Source: Prevotella lacticifex
GTDB taxonomy: Bacteria > Bacteroidota > Bacteroidia > Bacteroidales > Bacteroidaceae
DNA length: 64,000 nucleotides
Reading direction: 5' to 3'
Assembly (NCBI RefSeq): GCF_019973375.1
Contig: NZ_BPTV01000001.1
Span: forward strand, 2,497,104-2,561,103
Below, one piece after another: positions 14,859 to 24,287 of the stretch (its first letter is position 1; every line of letters starts with the position of its first letter). The position numbers were made by a program, and so were the translations under genes. Below the pieces are notes generated by a model. It was not told the origin of the DNA and did no database searches. It saw only the letters and a program-made list of their open reading frames with translations.

Positions 14859-17402
14859 TCAGATAGAGAAGCTAAAGAAGCAGAGTACCGAGCGCGGGCG
14901 AAGAATATTCATGGTAAAAGCACGAGTGAATGAGTTGACTATATGGCGTTCATAATCCGTCGTGCCGAATATATTTGTGCAAGTTACCCCTACCTCATAA
15001 GTCTTTGTCCTATAGCTCGCTTTAATATCGCAGAAGTAGTTGTTTGAAATAGTATTGTCGTTGCTATGGTAATATTCATTCATGCACTCTATCTGCCATT
15101 TACCCGGCATTAGGAAAATATTTAGCTGGTGCCGGAAATATCGCAGTGATATGTTTTCTATAGCCGATGAAGACGAACTCTGGCGGTTGAAGTTGACACC
15201 GCTTTTCTCCTCGGCAGACAGCCATGGCAATGGATGCCATGAGAGTTCCAGACCAATAGTGGAATGGCGCTGCTTAATGGGAGTGCGGATATCGCTGAGC
15301 ATAAGGTCATAGTCGTACCAATTAATCGAGCCAGAAAGGGCAATAGAAAGTCGTCCCCAACCAAGAGCTCTACTTATTCGGCCATTTATTATATAATTGT
15401 CGGCATCGCTTTCTTCGCCACTCGCCTTGCGCACATAGAACCCGTTCGCGTATGAACTGTTGTAAAGAGGAATACCGATAGTGTGGTTATATGTAAAGTC
15501 AACAGAACCTGTAAGACCACGCACGGGATTGCTGTACCGCCATGAATGCATGACCATCTGATTGCGGGAATTCATCAACGCTCCAACTCCTTGAGTCAGT
15601 GACATATAATCAGTGTACAATGGTAAATCAGATGATTGAGAAAGAGCAAACGGACTCCATGCATTGACGTAATTGAGATTAGTGCTTACATAGCCATTAA
15701 GCTTATACTCCATCATCAATGTAGGCTGAAACACAGTTTGCCATCGCTTCATACCGTGCAATCTTCTATTTACAAGACTTGTCCTGCCTGTAGCCATAAT
15801 ACTGAACGACTGCGACTTGTATGACACCGACGGAGCCAGCCACACGTCGAACCGCTGATATTGATCCGTGGCTTTTGTCATTGGATTGTCAATGTTCTGC
15901 CGTTGGTCATTATATTCAGCCCCGATTCGCCATGTCAGGTATATTCCCGCAAGCTTGTGCCGGAAGTAAGATGATGCATTCCAAAGCAGATTGTGGATGC
16001 CAAGCCGTTCACTGTTCCCGTCCTGAAGAAGGAGTTTCCCTGGCAGATAACCATAATGGAGACGTGTTGTAAAAGAAATACTATGGTTGTTCGGCAATTT
16101 CTTTATTACCCTCAAATTATCGTCGATATACCTTTTCCGTGGTTCCACATTCTGCTGGACCTCCTTTTCGTTTAGTATTGATAAACCCCGCGAATAATTA
16201 AAGTCGACATACCCGCGAAATGAATTGCTTACAAAGGCCTTGTCGGAATTGAGCTTGTACAATAATTCACCCTTCCATTCATTCCGTTTGCTGAATGCGC
16301 TCTGCTCCTCTGTAATAGTGATGCCATCGGGAACGGCATCAATGAATGTCGTCGAGCGGCTCATATTCTGATTGGTCTTGTCGAAGAGGGCATCGGCTTG
16401 GAACCGGAGGTCTGTATCCTTGTTAGGCTTGAAGAGCCAGTTGGTAGCTAAGAGATTGGTGTTGTTAAATGTGTAGCGTTGCTGGTCAAGCAATGGATCT
16501 GTAAGACTTATATTAAACAGCTGTGCACCATCGTCAAATTCGGTGTTTTCATTGGCAAGGTCTGAAACTTCGCGTGAAATATCCTTACCATTATTGTTAG
16601 TCTTGAGCATGCTTATGCTCTGCATCTTCCTTGCAAAAAACATGGCGAGCGACCTACCGTCCCGAATCCACGAACCATCGCCTTGAAGGGTGTGACCACC
16701 AGAAGCTTCTACAACACCCTGCCAAACATTCCGTGCGTCATCCTTCAAAACGATGTTTAATGCAGCCTGCTCACTGAAGTTGACATCGCGGAGCACACGC
16801 ACAGGCTGATGATTATGAAGCACTTGCACGCGGCTAACCTTTTGGACATCGATATTCTCACTTGCCAAGGAATACTTTCCGCCAAGCAAATCCATACCTT
16901 CTATATAAAATTTGTTTATAGCCTTTCCATCAACACTTATCTGCCCGTCCTGCCGTACTTCAATACCGGGAATTTTCTTCAGCACATCGGCTATGCTGCG
17001 ATCCTGCTTCTGCATATATGCCGAAACAAGATATGTTGTAGTGTCGCCGCGCTGAAAAGCCTTGTCGGGGGTCACCTTTACCTCCTTGAGTTCAAAGGTC
17101 TTATTTTCCAAGATATATGTTGCACCATTTTTAAACTCTTCTAATGGAATCTTCTTAGTCCCAAATCCCATCTTAGAGAATTGTATGGCTTGTGCTGATT
17201 TGCCTCTCTGCGGACTTATTGAGAATTCTCCATTTGTAAGGCTGCGGCTGAAACCTGCCGGATTACCTTTGTCATTGAGCAACATCACAGTAGCACCTTC
17301 CAATGCCTTACCGTCAGCATTGGAAATCTTGCCATGATATGTCTGCCCGAGACAACGGACAACTATGACAAGCAATAGGAGTAATGTTGCAAGTCTCTTC
17401 AT
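14859..17402 (-). CDS. TonB-receptor-like outer-membrane beta-barrel protein, 847 aa
   Basis: ATG at 17402 is chosen over the one at 17423 because it begins the signal peptide (MKRLATLLLLLVIVVRCLGQ) and overlaps the upstream stop as ATGA. After the signal comes a carboxypeptidase-regulatory-like beta-sandwich (TYHGKISNADGKALEGATVML), then a plug-like region (IADVLKKIPGIEVRQDGQISVDG, KFYIEGMDLLGGKYSLA, QAALNIVLKDDARN) and a long barrel ending in VLCFFSFSI. It lacks an obvious TonB box, and such proteins are often encoded beside GLPGLI proteins, as here. Role: outer-membrane transport or assembly, substrate unknown. Confidence 0.85.
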   Translation of the reverse strand: MKRLATLLLLLVIVVRCLGQTYHGKISNADGKALEGATVMLLNDKGNPAGFSRSLTNGEFSISPQRGKSAQAIQFSKMGFGTKKIPLEEFKNGATYILENKTFELKEVKVTPDKAFQRGDTTTYLVSAYMQKQDRSIADVLKKIPGIEVRQDGQISVDGKAINKFYIEGMDLLGGKYSLASENIDVQKVSRVQVLHNHQPVRVLRDVNFSEQAALNIVLKDDARNVWQGVVEASGGHTLQGDGSWIRDGRSLAMFFARKMQSISMLKTNNNGKDISREVSDLANENTEFDDGAQLFNISLTDPLLDQQRYTFNNTNLLATNWLFKPNKDTDLRFQADALFDKTNQNMSRSTTFIDAVPDGITITEEQSAFSKRNEWKGELLYKLNSDKAFVSNSFRGYVDFNYSRGLSILNEKEVQQNVEPRKRYIDDNLRVIKKLPNNHSISFTTRLHYGYLPGKLLLQDGNSERLGIHNLLWNASSYFRHKLAGIYLTWRIGAEYNDQRQNIDNPMTKATDQYQRFDVWLAPSVSYKSQSFSIMATGRTSLVNRRLHGMKRWQTVFQPTLMMEYKLNGYVSTNLNYVNAWSPFALSQSSDLPLYTDYMSLTQGVGALMNSRNQMVMHSWRYSNPVRGLTGSVDFTYNHTIGIPLYNSSYANGFYVRKASGEESDADNYIINGRISRALGWGRLSIALSGSINWYDYDLMLSDIRTPIKQRHSTIGLELSWHPLPWLSAEEKSGVNFNRQSSSSSAIENISLRYFRHQLNIFLMPGKWQIECMNEYYHSNDNTISNNYFCDIKASYRTKTYEVGVTCTNIFGTTDYERHIVNSFTRAFTMNILRPRSVLCFFSFSI

Positions 17403-18190
17403 TCTGTCTCCTCCAGTAAGCAAGCTTTTTTATGTTCCGGCGGCATCAGTCTGCCTTGAGCGTCATACATCTGTGATTTAAATCCCCATGTCTGCTGTGA
17501 GAATTGGTTGCTGTCCCATGCATGTAGTTTCTTCAGTGACGCAAGTTCCTTGGCAGAGCAGTGCTTCATTTTCTTCTTCCATGGTACCAGCGACTCTCGT
17601 GATAGTCCGTTGGCGATTACGACAGCTTCGAATTTGAATATTCCTTCCGATTCCCTGGCATAGAGGATAAGTCCCGGCAATCCGCATAGTTTCCATGGGC
17701 CGTCGCTGACCGTTATATCGGGAGCATAATAGACTGTCCAAGTACGTCCACGGTACTTAGTAGTTGCCTTATAAGCAGTATATCCGAGGATGACCGTATC
17801 AGCATCGAGCAAATTCCAGTCAAACTGTGGGATATTTTCCTCATAGACATAATCGTCTATAAGATTTTCGGCATATGTTAACTCACCCACTTTTGGATAG
17901 TTCTTGAACACTGCATATCTTGTCCCTGGTCCAACGAGCTTCATTTTCCCCAACAACCCAATAGCCTCATATGGGTTATAGCCACAGGCCAAAAGGCTGT
18001 CGGTGACAACATCGGAACGATAGCCTTTAAAATTGTAGAAGCACGAGCTACTGTCGCCAATATCAAGGATATTGTCACACGTCTGCCGCTGTCCGTCCTC
18101 TGTCAACTTATAGGTGGTCCTATACGTAACAGTGATACTATATACAGAACAAGCATATAATAATGATAGAAATAATAATAACCTTTTCAA
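17399..18190 (-). CDS. GLPGLI family secreted protein, 263 aa
   Basis: Begins with a signal peptide (MKRLLLFLSLLYACSVYS). The family signature is clear near residue 167: GPWKLCGLPGLILYARE, preceded by TTKYRGRTWTVYYAPDI. The family is confined largely to Bacteroidetes, is exported, and has no established biochemical activity. Its stop overlaps the start of the outer-membrane receptor-like gene by the ATGA quartet, so the two are translationally coupled and probably act together at the envelope. Confidence 0.88.
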   Translation of the reverse strand: MKRLLLFLSLLYACSVYSITVTYRTTYKLTEDGQRQTCDNILDIGDSSSCFYNFKGYRSDVVTDSLLACGYNPYEAIGLLGKMKLVGPGTRYAVFKNYPKVGELTYAENLIDDYVYEENIPQFDWNLLDADTVILGYTAYKATTKYRGRTWTVYYAPDITVSDGPWKLCGLPGLILYARESEGIFKFEAVVIANGLSRESLVPWKKKMKHCSAKELASLKKLHAWDSNQFSQQTWGFKSQMYDAQGRLMPPEHKKACLLEETE

Positions 18191-18215
18191 TGTTTCAGAA
18201 ATATCACTAATTAGT

Positions 18216-18260
18216 AAAAGAATCTTTTTGCATCCTTAAAGACACAAGAAGATTCTTTTT
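18216..18260 (-). terminator. Hairpin terminator between the small secreted gene and the GLPGLI gene
   Basis: An 11-bp perfect stem (AAAAGAATCTT at 18216-18226 with AAGATTCTTTT at 18249-18259), followed on the minus strand by TTTTACTAA. It lies directly after the 72-residue gene ending at 18271. Confidence 0.65.
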
Positions 18261-18270
18261 ATTGGCGTAT

Positions 18271-18489
18271 CTAGAATGGACCATATTCTGGATGAGCAGC
18301 ATACCAATTTCTGTATACCTCAATTACTTGAGCGTCTGTAAGGCAGCCATCAAAACGCTGATAAGTTCCATCCTCAAACAACACAACAGTATAAACTTGT
18401 TGTATGTTCCCATTATTAGCAAACGCAGAACCGAAAGGGAACAGACTAAGGCTCAGAACTAAGCCAAGTGTCATCAAAAATTTCTTCAT
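18271..18489 (-). CDS. Very small secreted protein, 72 aa
   Basis: A signal peptide (MKKFLMTLGLVLSLSLFPFGSAFA) leaves a mature chain of only about 48 residues containing VYTVVLFEDGTYQRFDGCLTDAQ and ending HPEYGPF. I do not recognise a family. It is flanked by a terminator hairpin downstream and lies 68 bp after the next small secreted gene in the same direction. Confidence 0.6.
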   Translation of the reverse strand: MKKFLMTLGLVLSLSLFPFGSAFANNGNIQQVYTVVLFEDGTYQRFDGCLTDAQVIEVYRNWYAAHPEYGPF

Positions 18490-18557
18490 GTTCTTTTCTT
18501 TTTAAAATTAATAAATGTTATAGCGATTGTGCACATCGTTATTCGTCAATTAATTTA

Positions 18558-18917
18558 TTACATCACGAATCTTCCGCTGTATACAGTGTTATCTAATTCT
18601 ATTGTAATAATATATTCTCCATTAGATAGTTCTGGTAGATTAAAAACTATTGTACTCTTACCTTCTACAAAAGAATTTGCCGAAAAGATATTAGCCCCTT
18701 GCGTATTATTGACAATCACATTTACTATACCATAGTAGTTAGAAACATTCAAAGTTAATACATCTTCTTCAATATCGGCATACAACAATGTCGAAGATGG
18801 CATTCTCATTCCTTTGTGTTGGAAGAATCCCTCCTTACGCAATACTATTGGTTTAGCTGCAACCTGAGCAGTACATATAATCGTTGTTAATATTATAAGC
18901 ACAAAAAACTTTTTCAT
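18558..18917 (-). CDS. DUF3244-like secreted protein, 119 aa
   Basis: A signal peptide (MKKFFVLIILTTIICTAQVAA) precedes a mature domain of about 98 residues with a seven-strand pattern ending GEYIITIELDNTVYSGRFVM. The LPELSNGEYIITIE segment is typical of the Bacteroidales DUF3244 sandwich domain and resembles the pattern of type IX sorting tails. Function is unknown. A good promoter lies at 18942-18973. Confidence 0.7.
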   Translation of the reverse strand: MKKFFVLIILTTIICTAQVAAKPIVLRKEGFFQHKGMRMPSSTLLYADIEEDVLTLNVSNYYGIVNVIVNNTQGANIFSANSFVEGKSTIVFNLPELSNGEYIITIELDNTVYSGRFVM

Positions 18918-18941
18918 AAGCTATTTCGTTGTTCATCGATG

Positions 18942-18973
18942 CAAAGTTAGTCCTTTATTAGTTTCTTTGCAAA
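18942..18973 (-). promoter_or_regulatory. Bacteroidetes promoter of the DUF3244-like gene
   Basis: On the minus strand TTTG (18970-18973) is followed after exactly 20 bp by TAACTTTG (18942-18949), matching the -33 and -7 consensus. The start codon lies 24 bp downstream of the -7 box. Confidence 0.8.
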
Positions 18974-19088
18974 CAAAACATATCTAAAAATGGTTATTAA
19001 TGAATTTTTTGTAAGTTATTAAAAATCAATAATTTAGAATCAATATTACTAAGTTAGAATATCTAAAAATGAAGAAATTAGTCATTCT

Positions 19089-20675
19089 CTAAAAGTTTTC
19101 TATGAACTCTTTTGCCGAAATCTTACTATTTTTCAGGCCTATTTTAGATTTTATGAGAAAGAGTTTTTGTCTTACAGACTTTCCTTCTATATGATATATT
19201 GTGGCAATGACTGAGATTGGAACTTTCAGTCTTACCAACATAATAAAATGCACATCCTTTGATGTAAGTGCTGGATATTGATTTTTTATCCTCTCAACAA
19301 ATTCATCGTCAGTGTTATTGAGAAATATCTCCATTTCATCCCAATCTTCTTTTTTGAAATCTACATTTCTCTTGGAGCTGGTTTTAATTTTTTCCAGTTT
19401 GCCCATTATATCAATTTTGTGTTCTAAAAAGTTACGTATAGTTGTCAGTTGTGTGTTTTTGTGAGTTATTTCAGTTCGGAGTAAATTCTGACTCTGCTTA
19501 TTTTTTTCTTCCAGTTCTTGTCTCTTTTGTTTTGATAGAAATATAATAAAGATAACTACAACTATTGCTATAACAAATGCTGCTATGGATAGTATAGTTA
19601 TTCGCTTGCTTTTCTCTTGGGCTATAAGTCTAGCTGTCTCCTTATTGATTAAGAGCTTATAGTATCTGTCCTTTGCTGCTAAGTTGGTATTGTTTTTGCG
19701 AGTAAGGTATATTTCCGATGAATCCGCAAATGTATTTGCCTCATCATATTTCTGTTCGTTCATGGCAATTAGACGCTTCAACGAATATATGTAATCTCCA
19801 TATTGTTGGTAGTCATCAGCCTTTATGGTGTTTAATAAAATACTTGCTTGTTTCAAAGAATCTGTCATGTACAAAGCCTGTGCGTAAGATAATATGGCTG
19901 GAACATCGTATTTATTTCTATAACGGTATGCCAGTTTAGCTGCTAATATGGAAGAGTCACTATAATTTTCCAAACTGTAAAATTCACATAAGTCTTGATA
20001 TGAGTCAGCAATTGCAGATGAGTCTTTTTCATTAATTGATATATGAATAGCTTTCTTCGCAAGCGATATACAAACGTTTAATGTTCCATTTTTATAGGAA
20101 AGACATTCTGCCAAATTTAAAATCGAATAAACTTTATTAACGTTTGTAGCTCCTTTAGCATTGTTGTAAAGGGACACACATTCTTTGGCATATTTTATAG
20201 CTAAATTAGGATCGTATGTACGTATTATTGCAGAGGATCGCTGAAGAGCAAGACTCAATGTGATACTATCACACTGTTGTTTTGCCGATTTCATGGAATT
20301 AGAAAAACATTTTAGTGCTTTTTCACTGCTATCATTAAGTGCATAGTATTTTCCCATATAATACTCACATATTGCATATAAACTATCATCCGGCTTGGCA
20401 TTGTACCAATTGTATGCAATGCGTAGCAACGAGTCGTTATCAACATCAAGCCCTGATTTATCTTGTGCAATAGTATAAACTAATGAGTAGATTGCAAGTT
20501 CTTTGTTGGAAAGCTTTGCCTGATTAATCTTGTTTAGAATAGTCAATGCGCTATCAGGATGTTTCTCGGCCATAGGTATAAAGGACGACAAAGTTTTATA
20601 CTGGACTTTGTTTCCGCAAGAAACTATAAGTGGTAGAAAGAATACTACACACAATACTTTTATAGCAATTCTCAT
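19089..20675 (-). CDS. TPR lipoprotein with membrane segment and helix-turn-helix-like tail, 528 aa
   Basis: The open frame extends to 21005, but the protein starts at 20675 (or 20687): MRIAIKVLCVVFFLPLIVSC is a lipoprotein signal with lipobox IVSC, and a promoter box sits just upstream. Tetratricopeptide-like helices fill about residues 25-340, followed by a single membrane helix (ITILSIAAFVIAIVVVIFII), a coiled coil, and a C-terminal region (LTSKDVHFIMLVRLKVPISVIATIYHIEGKSV) that resembles a LuxR-like DNA-binding helix pair. This family is common in Bacteroidales as a membrane-spanning sensor-regulator. Targets are unknown; the small secreted genes downstream are candidates. Confidence 0.78.
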   Translation of the reverse strand: MRIAIKVLCVVFFLPLIVSCGNKVQYKTLSSFIPMAEKHPDSALTILNKINQAKLSNKELAIYSLVYTIAQDKSGLDVDNDSLLRIAYNWYNAKPDDSLYAICEYYMGKYYALNDSSEKALKCFSNSMKSAKQQCDSITLSLALQRSSAIIRTYDPNLAIKYAKECVSLYNNAKGATNVNKVYSILNLAECLSYKNGTLNVCISLAKKAIHISINEKDSSAIADSYQDLCEFYSLENYSDSSILAAKLAYRYRNKYDVPAILSYAQALYMTDSLKQASILLNTIKADDYQQYGDYIYSLKRLIAMNEQKYDEANTFADSSEIYLTRKNNTNLAAKDRYYKLLINKETARLIAQEKSKRITILSIAAFVIAIVVVIFIIFLSKQKRQELEEKNKQSQNLLRTEITHKNTQLTTIRNFLEHKIDIMGKLEKIKTSSKRNVDFKKEDWDEMEIFLNNTDDEFVERIKNQYPALTSKDVHFIMLVRLKVPISVIATIYHIEGKSVRQKLFLIKSKIGLKNSKISAKEFIENF

Positions 20676-20695
20676 ATTTACATTCATTTGATTTA

Positions 20696-20703
20696 CAAAA
20701 ATA
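20696..20703 (-). promoter_or_regulatory. -7 box TATTTTTG of the TPR regulator gene
   Basis: Minus-strand TATTTTTG lies 20 bp before the ATG at 20675, which supports that start over the far upstream one. No clear -33 TTTG. Confidence 0.55.
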
Positions 20704-20985
20704 CAACAATTACTCAATATATGCGTTAAAATTACGATTTTTCTATAAATTATTCTACCATTGTTAATTTTGATTACACATTGCTTGTGTTTCATTGCCA
20801 GTAAGCAAGTGGCGAAAGCAATGGCAAGCTCGCTTGACATTGCTAAGTCACCGATTGGCAAGTTCAACATAGAAGTGCAATCGGTTGACAGGTGTAACCT
20901 CAATAATCTATACCTGAAAACACCAAGGGACCAGGGGCGAGAAGCCCCCATAAACGACTTTGCATGGCAGAAGAGATTAGCAAAC
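20704..20985. other. Spacer between the TPR regulator gene and the nadB terminator
   Basis: The open frame of the TPR gene runs through this stretch on the minus strand, but the predicted residues lie before the lipoprotein signal and have no protein-like pattern. I see no gene here. Confidence 0.5.
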
Positions 20986-21031
20986 AAAAAGTGGCAAGTC
21001 AGCACATCAGCGCTGGCTTACCACTTTTTTT
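20986..21031 (-). terminator. Terminator after nadB
   Basis: AAAAAGTGG at 20986-20994 pairs with CCACTTTTT at 21021-21029 with further inner pairing; on the minus strand the stem is followed by TTTTTG. It lies about 70 bp after the nadB stop. Confidence 0.75.
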
Positions 21032-21098
21032 GTTTTCGTGTAGCGACGGTATCACATTGCCTGCCGGTGCGAGGGCATCGGCCGACAGCCGCCGACGG

Positions 21099-22694
21099 TT
21101 ACTTCTGTTTCATCTTGTCGTAGGCGTGAACGGGATAGTCGATGGTGTAATGGAGTCCACGGCTCTCCTTCCGCTCTATGGCCTGGCGCGTGATGAGGTA
21201 TCCCACGTTAATCATGTTTCGGAGCTCACAGATGTCGCGGGTGGCCTTCACACGTTTGAAGAGGGCCTCGGTCTCCTCGTAGAGCAGGTCGAGACGGTCC
21301 CAGGCGCGCTTCAGGCGGAGGTCGCTGCGCACTATTCCGACGTAGTTCGACATTACCTCGCCCACCTCCTTGACGCTCTGGGTGATGAGCACTTTCTCCT
21401 CGTTGGTCATAGTTCCCTCGTCGTTCCATTCCGGCACATCGGTGTTGAACGAGTAAGAGTCGACAGCCTCGAGCGAATGGCGGGCTGCAGCGTCGGCATA
21501 GACGACAGCCTCGATGAGCGAGTTGCTGGCCAGACGGTTACCGCCATGAAGCCCGGTGCACGAGCACTCGCCGACGGCATAGAGCCGGTGGATGGACGAC
21601 TGGCCGTTGAGGTCGACCTTTATTCCGCCACACATATAGTGGGCTGCCGGCCGCACGGGAATCATCTCCTTGGTGATGTCGATACCTATCGAGAGGCACT
21701 TATGGTAGATATTCGGGAAGTGGTGCTTCGTTTCCTCTGGGTCCTTATGAGTTACGTCGAGGCAGACATGGGTCAGTCCGTGCTTCTTCATCTCCTTGTC
21801 GATGGCGCGGGCAACGATATCGCGTGGTGCCAACGACAGCCGAGGGTCGTAGTTCTCCATAAACGTCTCACCGGTAGGCAGTTTCAGTACGCCACCGTAG
21901 CCGCGCATAGCCTCAGTGATGAGGTAGGCGGGATGGGTCTCGCCGGGATGATAGAGGCTCGTGGGGTGGAACTGTACGAACTCCATGTCCTTCACCGTTC
22001 CCTTGGCGCGGTAGACCATTGCCTCGCCGTCGCCGGTGGCGATAATCGGGTTTGTGGTTGTCTGGTAGACGGCACCGCAGCCGCCGGTACACATCAACGT
22101 GACCTTGCTCAGATAGGTGTCGACCTTCCCGTCGGGGTTCAGCACGTAAGCACCGTAACATTCGATGTCGGGTGTGCGCCGTGTGACCTCCACGCCGAGG
22201 TGGTGCTGGGTGATAATCTCCACAGCGAAGTGGTTCTCCTTGACGATGATGTCGGGGTTGGCACGCACGGCAGCCATCAGTGCACGCTGGATCTCGGCAC
22301 CGGTGTCGTCGGCATGGTGGAGGATGCGGAACTCGGAGTGACCGCCCTCACGGTGCAGGTCGTAGCTGCCGTCGCCCTTCTTGTCGAAGTTTGTACCCCA
22401 GCTGACGAGCTCCTTGATCTGTGCCGGAGCGTTGCGCACCACCTGCTCCACTGCCGCGCGGTCGGAGATATAGTCGCCGGCAACGATAGTATCGTGGATG
22501 TGCTTGTCGAAATCGTCAACAGCCAAGTTTGTCACTGATGCCACACCGCCCTGGGCAAAGCGCGTGTTGGCCTCATCAAGACTACTCTTGCATATCATGC
22601 AAATCTTGCCCTTGTGGGCTCTTGCCACTTTAAGGGCATAACTCATACCGGCAATTCCCGAACCGATGATGAGGAAATCATATTTATATACCAT
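21099..22694 (-). CDS. nadB: L-aspartate oxidase
   Basis: Flavoenzyme that oxidises L-aspartate to iminoaspartate, the first step of de novo NAD synthesis. The FAD-binding start is clear (YDFLIIGSGIAGMSYALKVA), followed by NTRFAQGGVASV, the HxxGGHSEFRILHHAD-type active-site loop, FHPTSLYHPGETHPAYLITEAMRG-like substrate region and GGIKVDLNGQSSIHRLYAVGE. At 531 residues it has the normal length. ATG at 22694 is chosen over 22724 because the family begins at MVYKYDFL. The gene is divergent from the PBP4-type gene with its own promoter box at 22722. nadA and nadC are not in the window. Confidence 0.95.
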   Translation of the reverse strand: MVYKYDFLIIGSGIAGMSYALKVARAHKGKICMICKSSLDEANTRFAQGGVASVTNLAVDDFDKHIHDTIVAGDYISDRAAVEQVVRNAPAQIKELVSWGTNFDKKGDGSYDLHREGGHSEFRILHHADDTGAEIQRALMAAVRANPDIIVKENHFAVEIITQHHLGVEVTRRTPDIECYGAYVLNPDGKVDTYLSKVTLMCTGGCGAVYQTTTNPIIATGDGEAMVYRAKGTVKDMEFVQFHPTSLYHPGETHPAYLITEAMRGYGGVLKLPTGETFMENYDPRLSLAPRDIVARAIDKEMKKHGLTHVCLDVTHKDPEETKHHFPNIYHKCLSIGIDITKEMIPVRPAAHYMCGGIKVDLNGQSSIHRLYAVGECSCTGLHGGNRLASNSLIEAVVYADAAARHSLEAVDSYSFNTDVPEWNDEGTMTNEEKVLITQSVKEVGEVMSNYVGIVRSDLRLKRAWDRLDLLYEETEALFKRVKATRDICELRNMINVGYLITRQAIERKESRGLHYTIDYPVHAYDKMKQK

Positions 22695-22721
22695 TGGTAT
22701 TATTGTTACAATATAACGGTG

Positions 22722-22729
22722 CAAAAGTA
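22722..22729 (-). promoter_or_regulatory. -7 box TACTTTTG of nadB
   Basis: Minus-strand TACTTTTG, 27 bp before the nadB ATG. The facing gene has its own box at 22803, so the two promoters are back to back within about 80 bp. Confidence 0.65.
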
Positions 22730-22802
22730 CTAAAAAAGGTAGAAATGTGAAAAGAGAAAGGGTAAAAGATGACGTTTATCTCATTATTTGCCACATTCTT
22801 CG

Positions 22803-22810
22803 TACCTTTG
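22803..22810 (+). promoter_or_regulatory. -7 box TACCTTTG of the carboxypeptidase gene
   Basis: TACCTTTG ends only 9 bp before the ATG at 22820, implying a leader of a few bases. Confidence 0.65.
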
Positions 22811-22819
22811 CACCCGATT

Positions 22820-24193
22820 ATGAAAATGACGAGAAAAATATTTATCATCACAACGGCCATCGTGATGGCAGCCTGCGGATCATCGCGCAGCAGCGTTGTG
22901 AAGCCCACAGTAGTTGTCGACTCAAAGCCGTTGGTGGCCGATACTGTTGTCAGCATGCCTGCCACCGACGAGGATGCCGACACCGCGGAGACGACTATCG
23001 CCGACAGCGCCCTCAACGATACCACCATCACCGACAGCATACGCCTCGTAAGGGCCACACAGTCGTGGAAACGCGACATCCGTAACGGCATCGACGACCT
23101 CCTCGACAGTCCGCTGCTCACCACGTCGGTGTGCGCAATGGAGGTCTGGGACCTCGACGACGACGAGTGTCTCTACCGCCACAATGAGCTGCAGCGCTTG
23201 CGACCGGCATCGACGCTGAAGGTCATCACGGCCGTGACGGCACTGAAGGAACTCGGTGCCGACTACAATTTCACGACCCGCGTAGCCTACACTGGCAGCG
23301 AACCCGACAGCGTGCGCACATGGCACGGCGACATATATATAATAGGTGGGATGAATCCGCGAATGCGACAGTCCGACATCGCAGGCATGGCAAAGGCCAT
23401 ACGGCAGCTCGGTGTCGACAGTATCACGGGAACGATTTATGCCGACCAGAGCTTCAAGGACGACAAGAAGTGGGGTGCCGGATGGTGTTGGGACGACGAT
23501 GACAATCCACTGCTCCTGCCATTGAAATATAATAACAAAGATAAGTTCACCGACATCTTTATCAGCAAGCTCCGCCAGGCCGGAATATATGTCAGTGGCG
23601 GTCAGGGCACGAAGCCGTATCCCGGTGGCGGAAAGATGATTGCAGAGAACCGGCGGTCGCTGAAATCGATTATGCTGCCGATGCTCAAGAACAGCAACAA
23701 CAACTGCGCCGAGGCCGTATTCTACGCTATGACACACAACCGATACGGCAATGGAGCCTCAGCCCGCCTGGGTGAAAGAATCATCCGCTCCACGATGGCT
23801 GATGCCGGTATCGACAACGCGGCAAGCTACGACATCGTCGACGGCAGCGGACTGTCGCTCTACGATTATGTTTCGCCACACGCCGAGGTGATGATGCTCC
23901 GTTATGCGTGGAAAAATCACAACATATATAAGACCCTCTACCCTCTCCTGCCGGTTGCTGCCAGCGACGGCACACTGCGCAAGCGCATGCATGGCACAAA
24001 GGCTGCACTCAACGTCCACGCCAAGACGGGAACGGTGACGGGAGTGCGGTCGCTGTGTGGATATGTCACGGCACCCAACGGCCATCACCTTGCGTTCTCG
24101 ATTATCAATCAGGGAGTTAACGGCAGTGACGGAACGGCCAACAGTGCCAAGCATCTTCAGGATGAAATTTGCGAGCTGCTGAGCTCGAAGTAA
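22820..24193 (+). CDS. dacB: D-alanyl-D-alanine carboxypeptidase/endopeptidase, PBP4 family
   Basis: A serine peptidase that trims and opens peptidoglycan cross-links. ATG at 22820 starts a lipoprotein-like signal (MKMTRKIFIITTAIVMAACGSS) that places the enzyme on the periplasmic face of a membrane. The three active-site motifs of the family are present: SxxK in PASTLKVITA, SxN in NSNNNCAEA, and KTG in VHAKTGTVTG. YDIVDGSGLSLYDYVS is the conserved segment before the last motif. At 457 residues it is typical for the class C type-4 family. A hairpin terminator follows at 24197. Confidence 0.92.
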   Translation: MKMTRKIFIITTAIVMAACGSSRSSVVKPTVVVDSKPLVADTVVSMPATDEDADTAETTIADSALNDTTITDSIRLVRATQSWKRDIRNGIDDLLDSPLLTTSVCAMEVWDLDDDECLYRHNELQRLRPASTLKVITAVTALKELGADYNFTTRVAYTGSEPDSVRTWHGDIYIIGGMNPRMRQSDIAGMAKAIRQLGVDSITGTIYADQSFKDDKKWGAGWCWDDDDNPLLLPLKYNNKDKFTDIFISKLRQAGIYVSGGQGTKPYPGGGKMIAENRRSLKSIMLPMLKNSNNNCAEAVFYAMTHNRYGNGASARLGERIIRSTMADAGIDNAASYDIVDGSGLSLYDYVSPHAEVMMLRYAWKNHNIYKTLYPLLPVAASDGTLRKRMHGTKAALNVHAKTGTVTGVRSLCGYVTAPNGHHLAFSIINQGVNGSDGTANSAKHLQDEICELLSSK

Positions 24194-24196
24194 GAA

Positions 24197-24220
24197 AAGG
24201 GCGGGGATGTCCCCGCCCTT
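24197..24220 (+). terminator. GC-rich hairpin after the carboxypeptidase gene
   Basis: AAGGGCGGGGA pairs with TCCCCGCCCTT around a 2-3 base loop, starting 4 bp after the stop codon. The following T-run is weak (CATTTG). Confidence 0.7.
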
Positions 24221-24287
24221 CATTTGTATAATCATGTATATCGATTCTTCCGTTTCAGGAGTAAAACCCTGATTATCAGAGGGATTA

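Noticed and set aside
20690..21005. N-terminal extension of the TPR lipoprotein
   Set aside because: The signal peptide and lipobox start at 20675-20687 and a promoter box lies at 20696-20703, inside the extension.
20964..22538. 524-codon open frame opposite nadB
   Set aside because: Antisense shadow of the GC-rich nadB gene; nadB has full family motifs and its own promoter.
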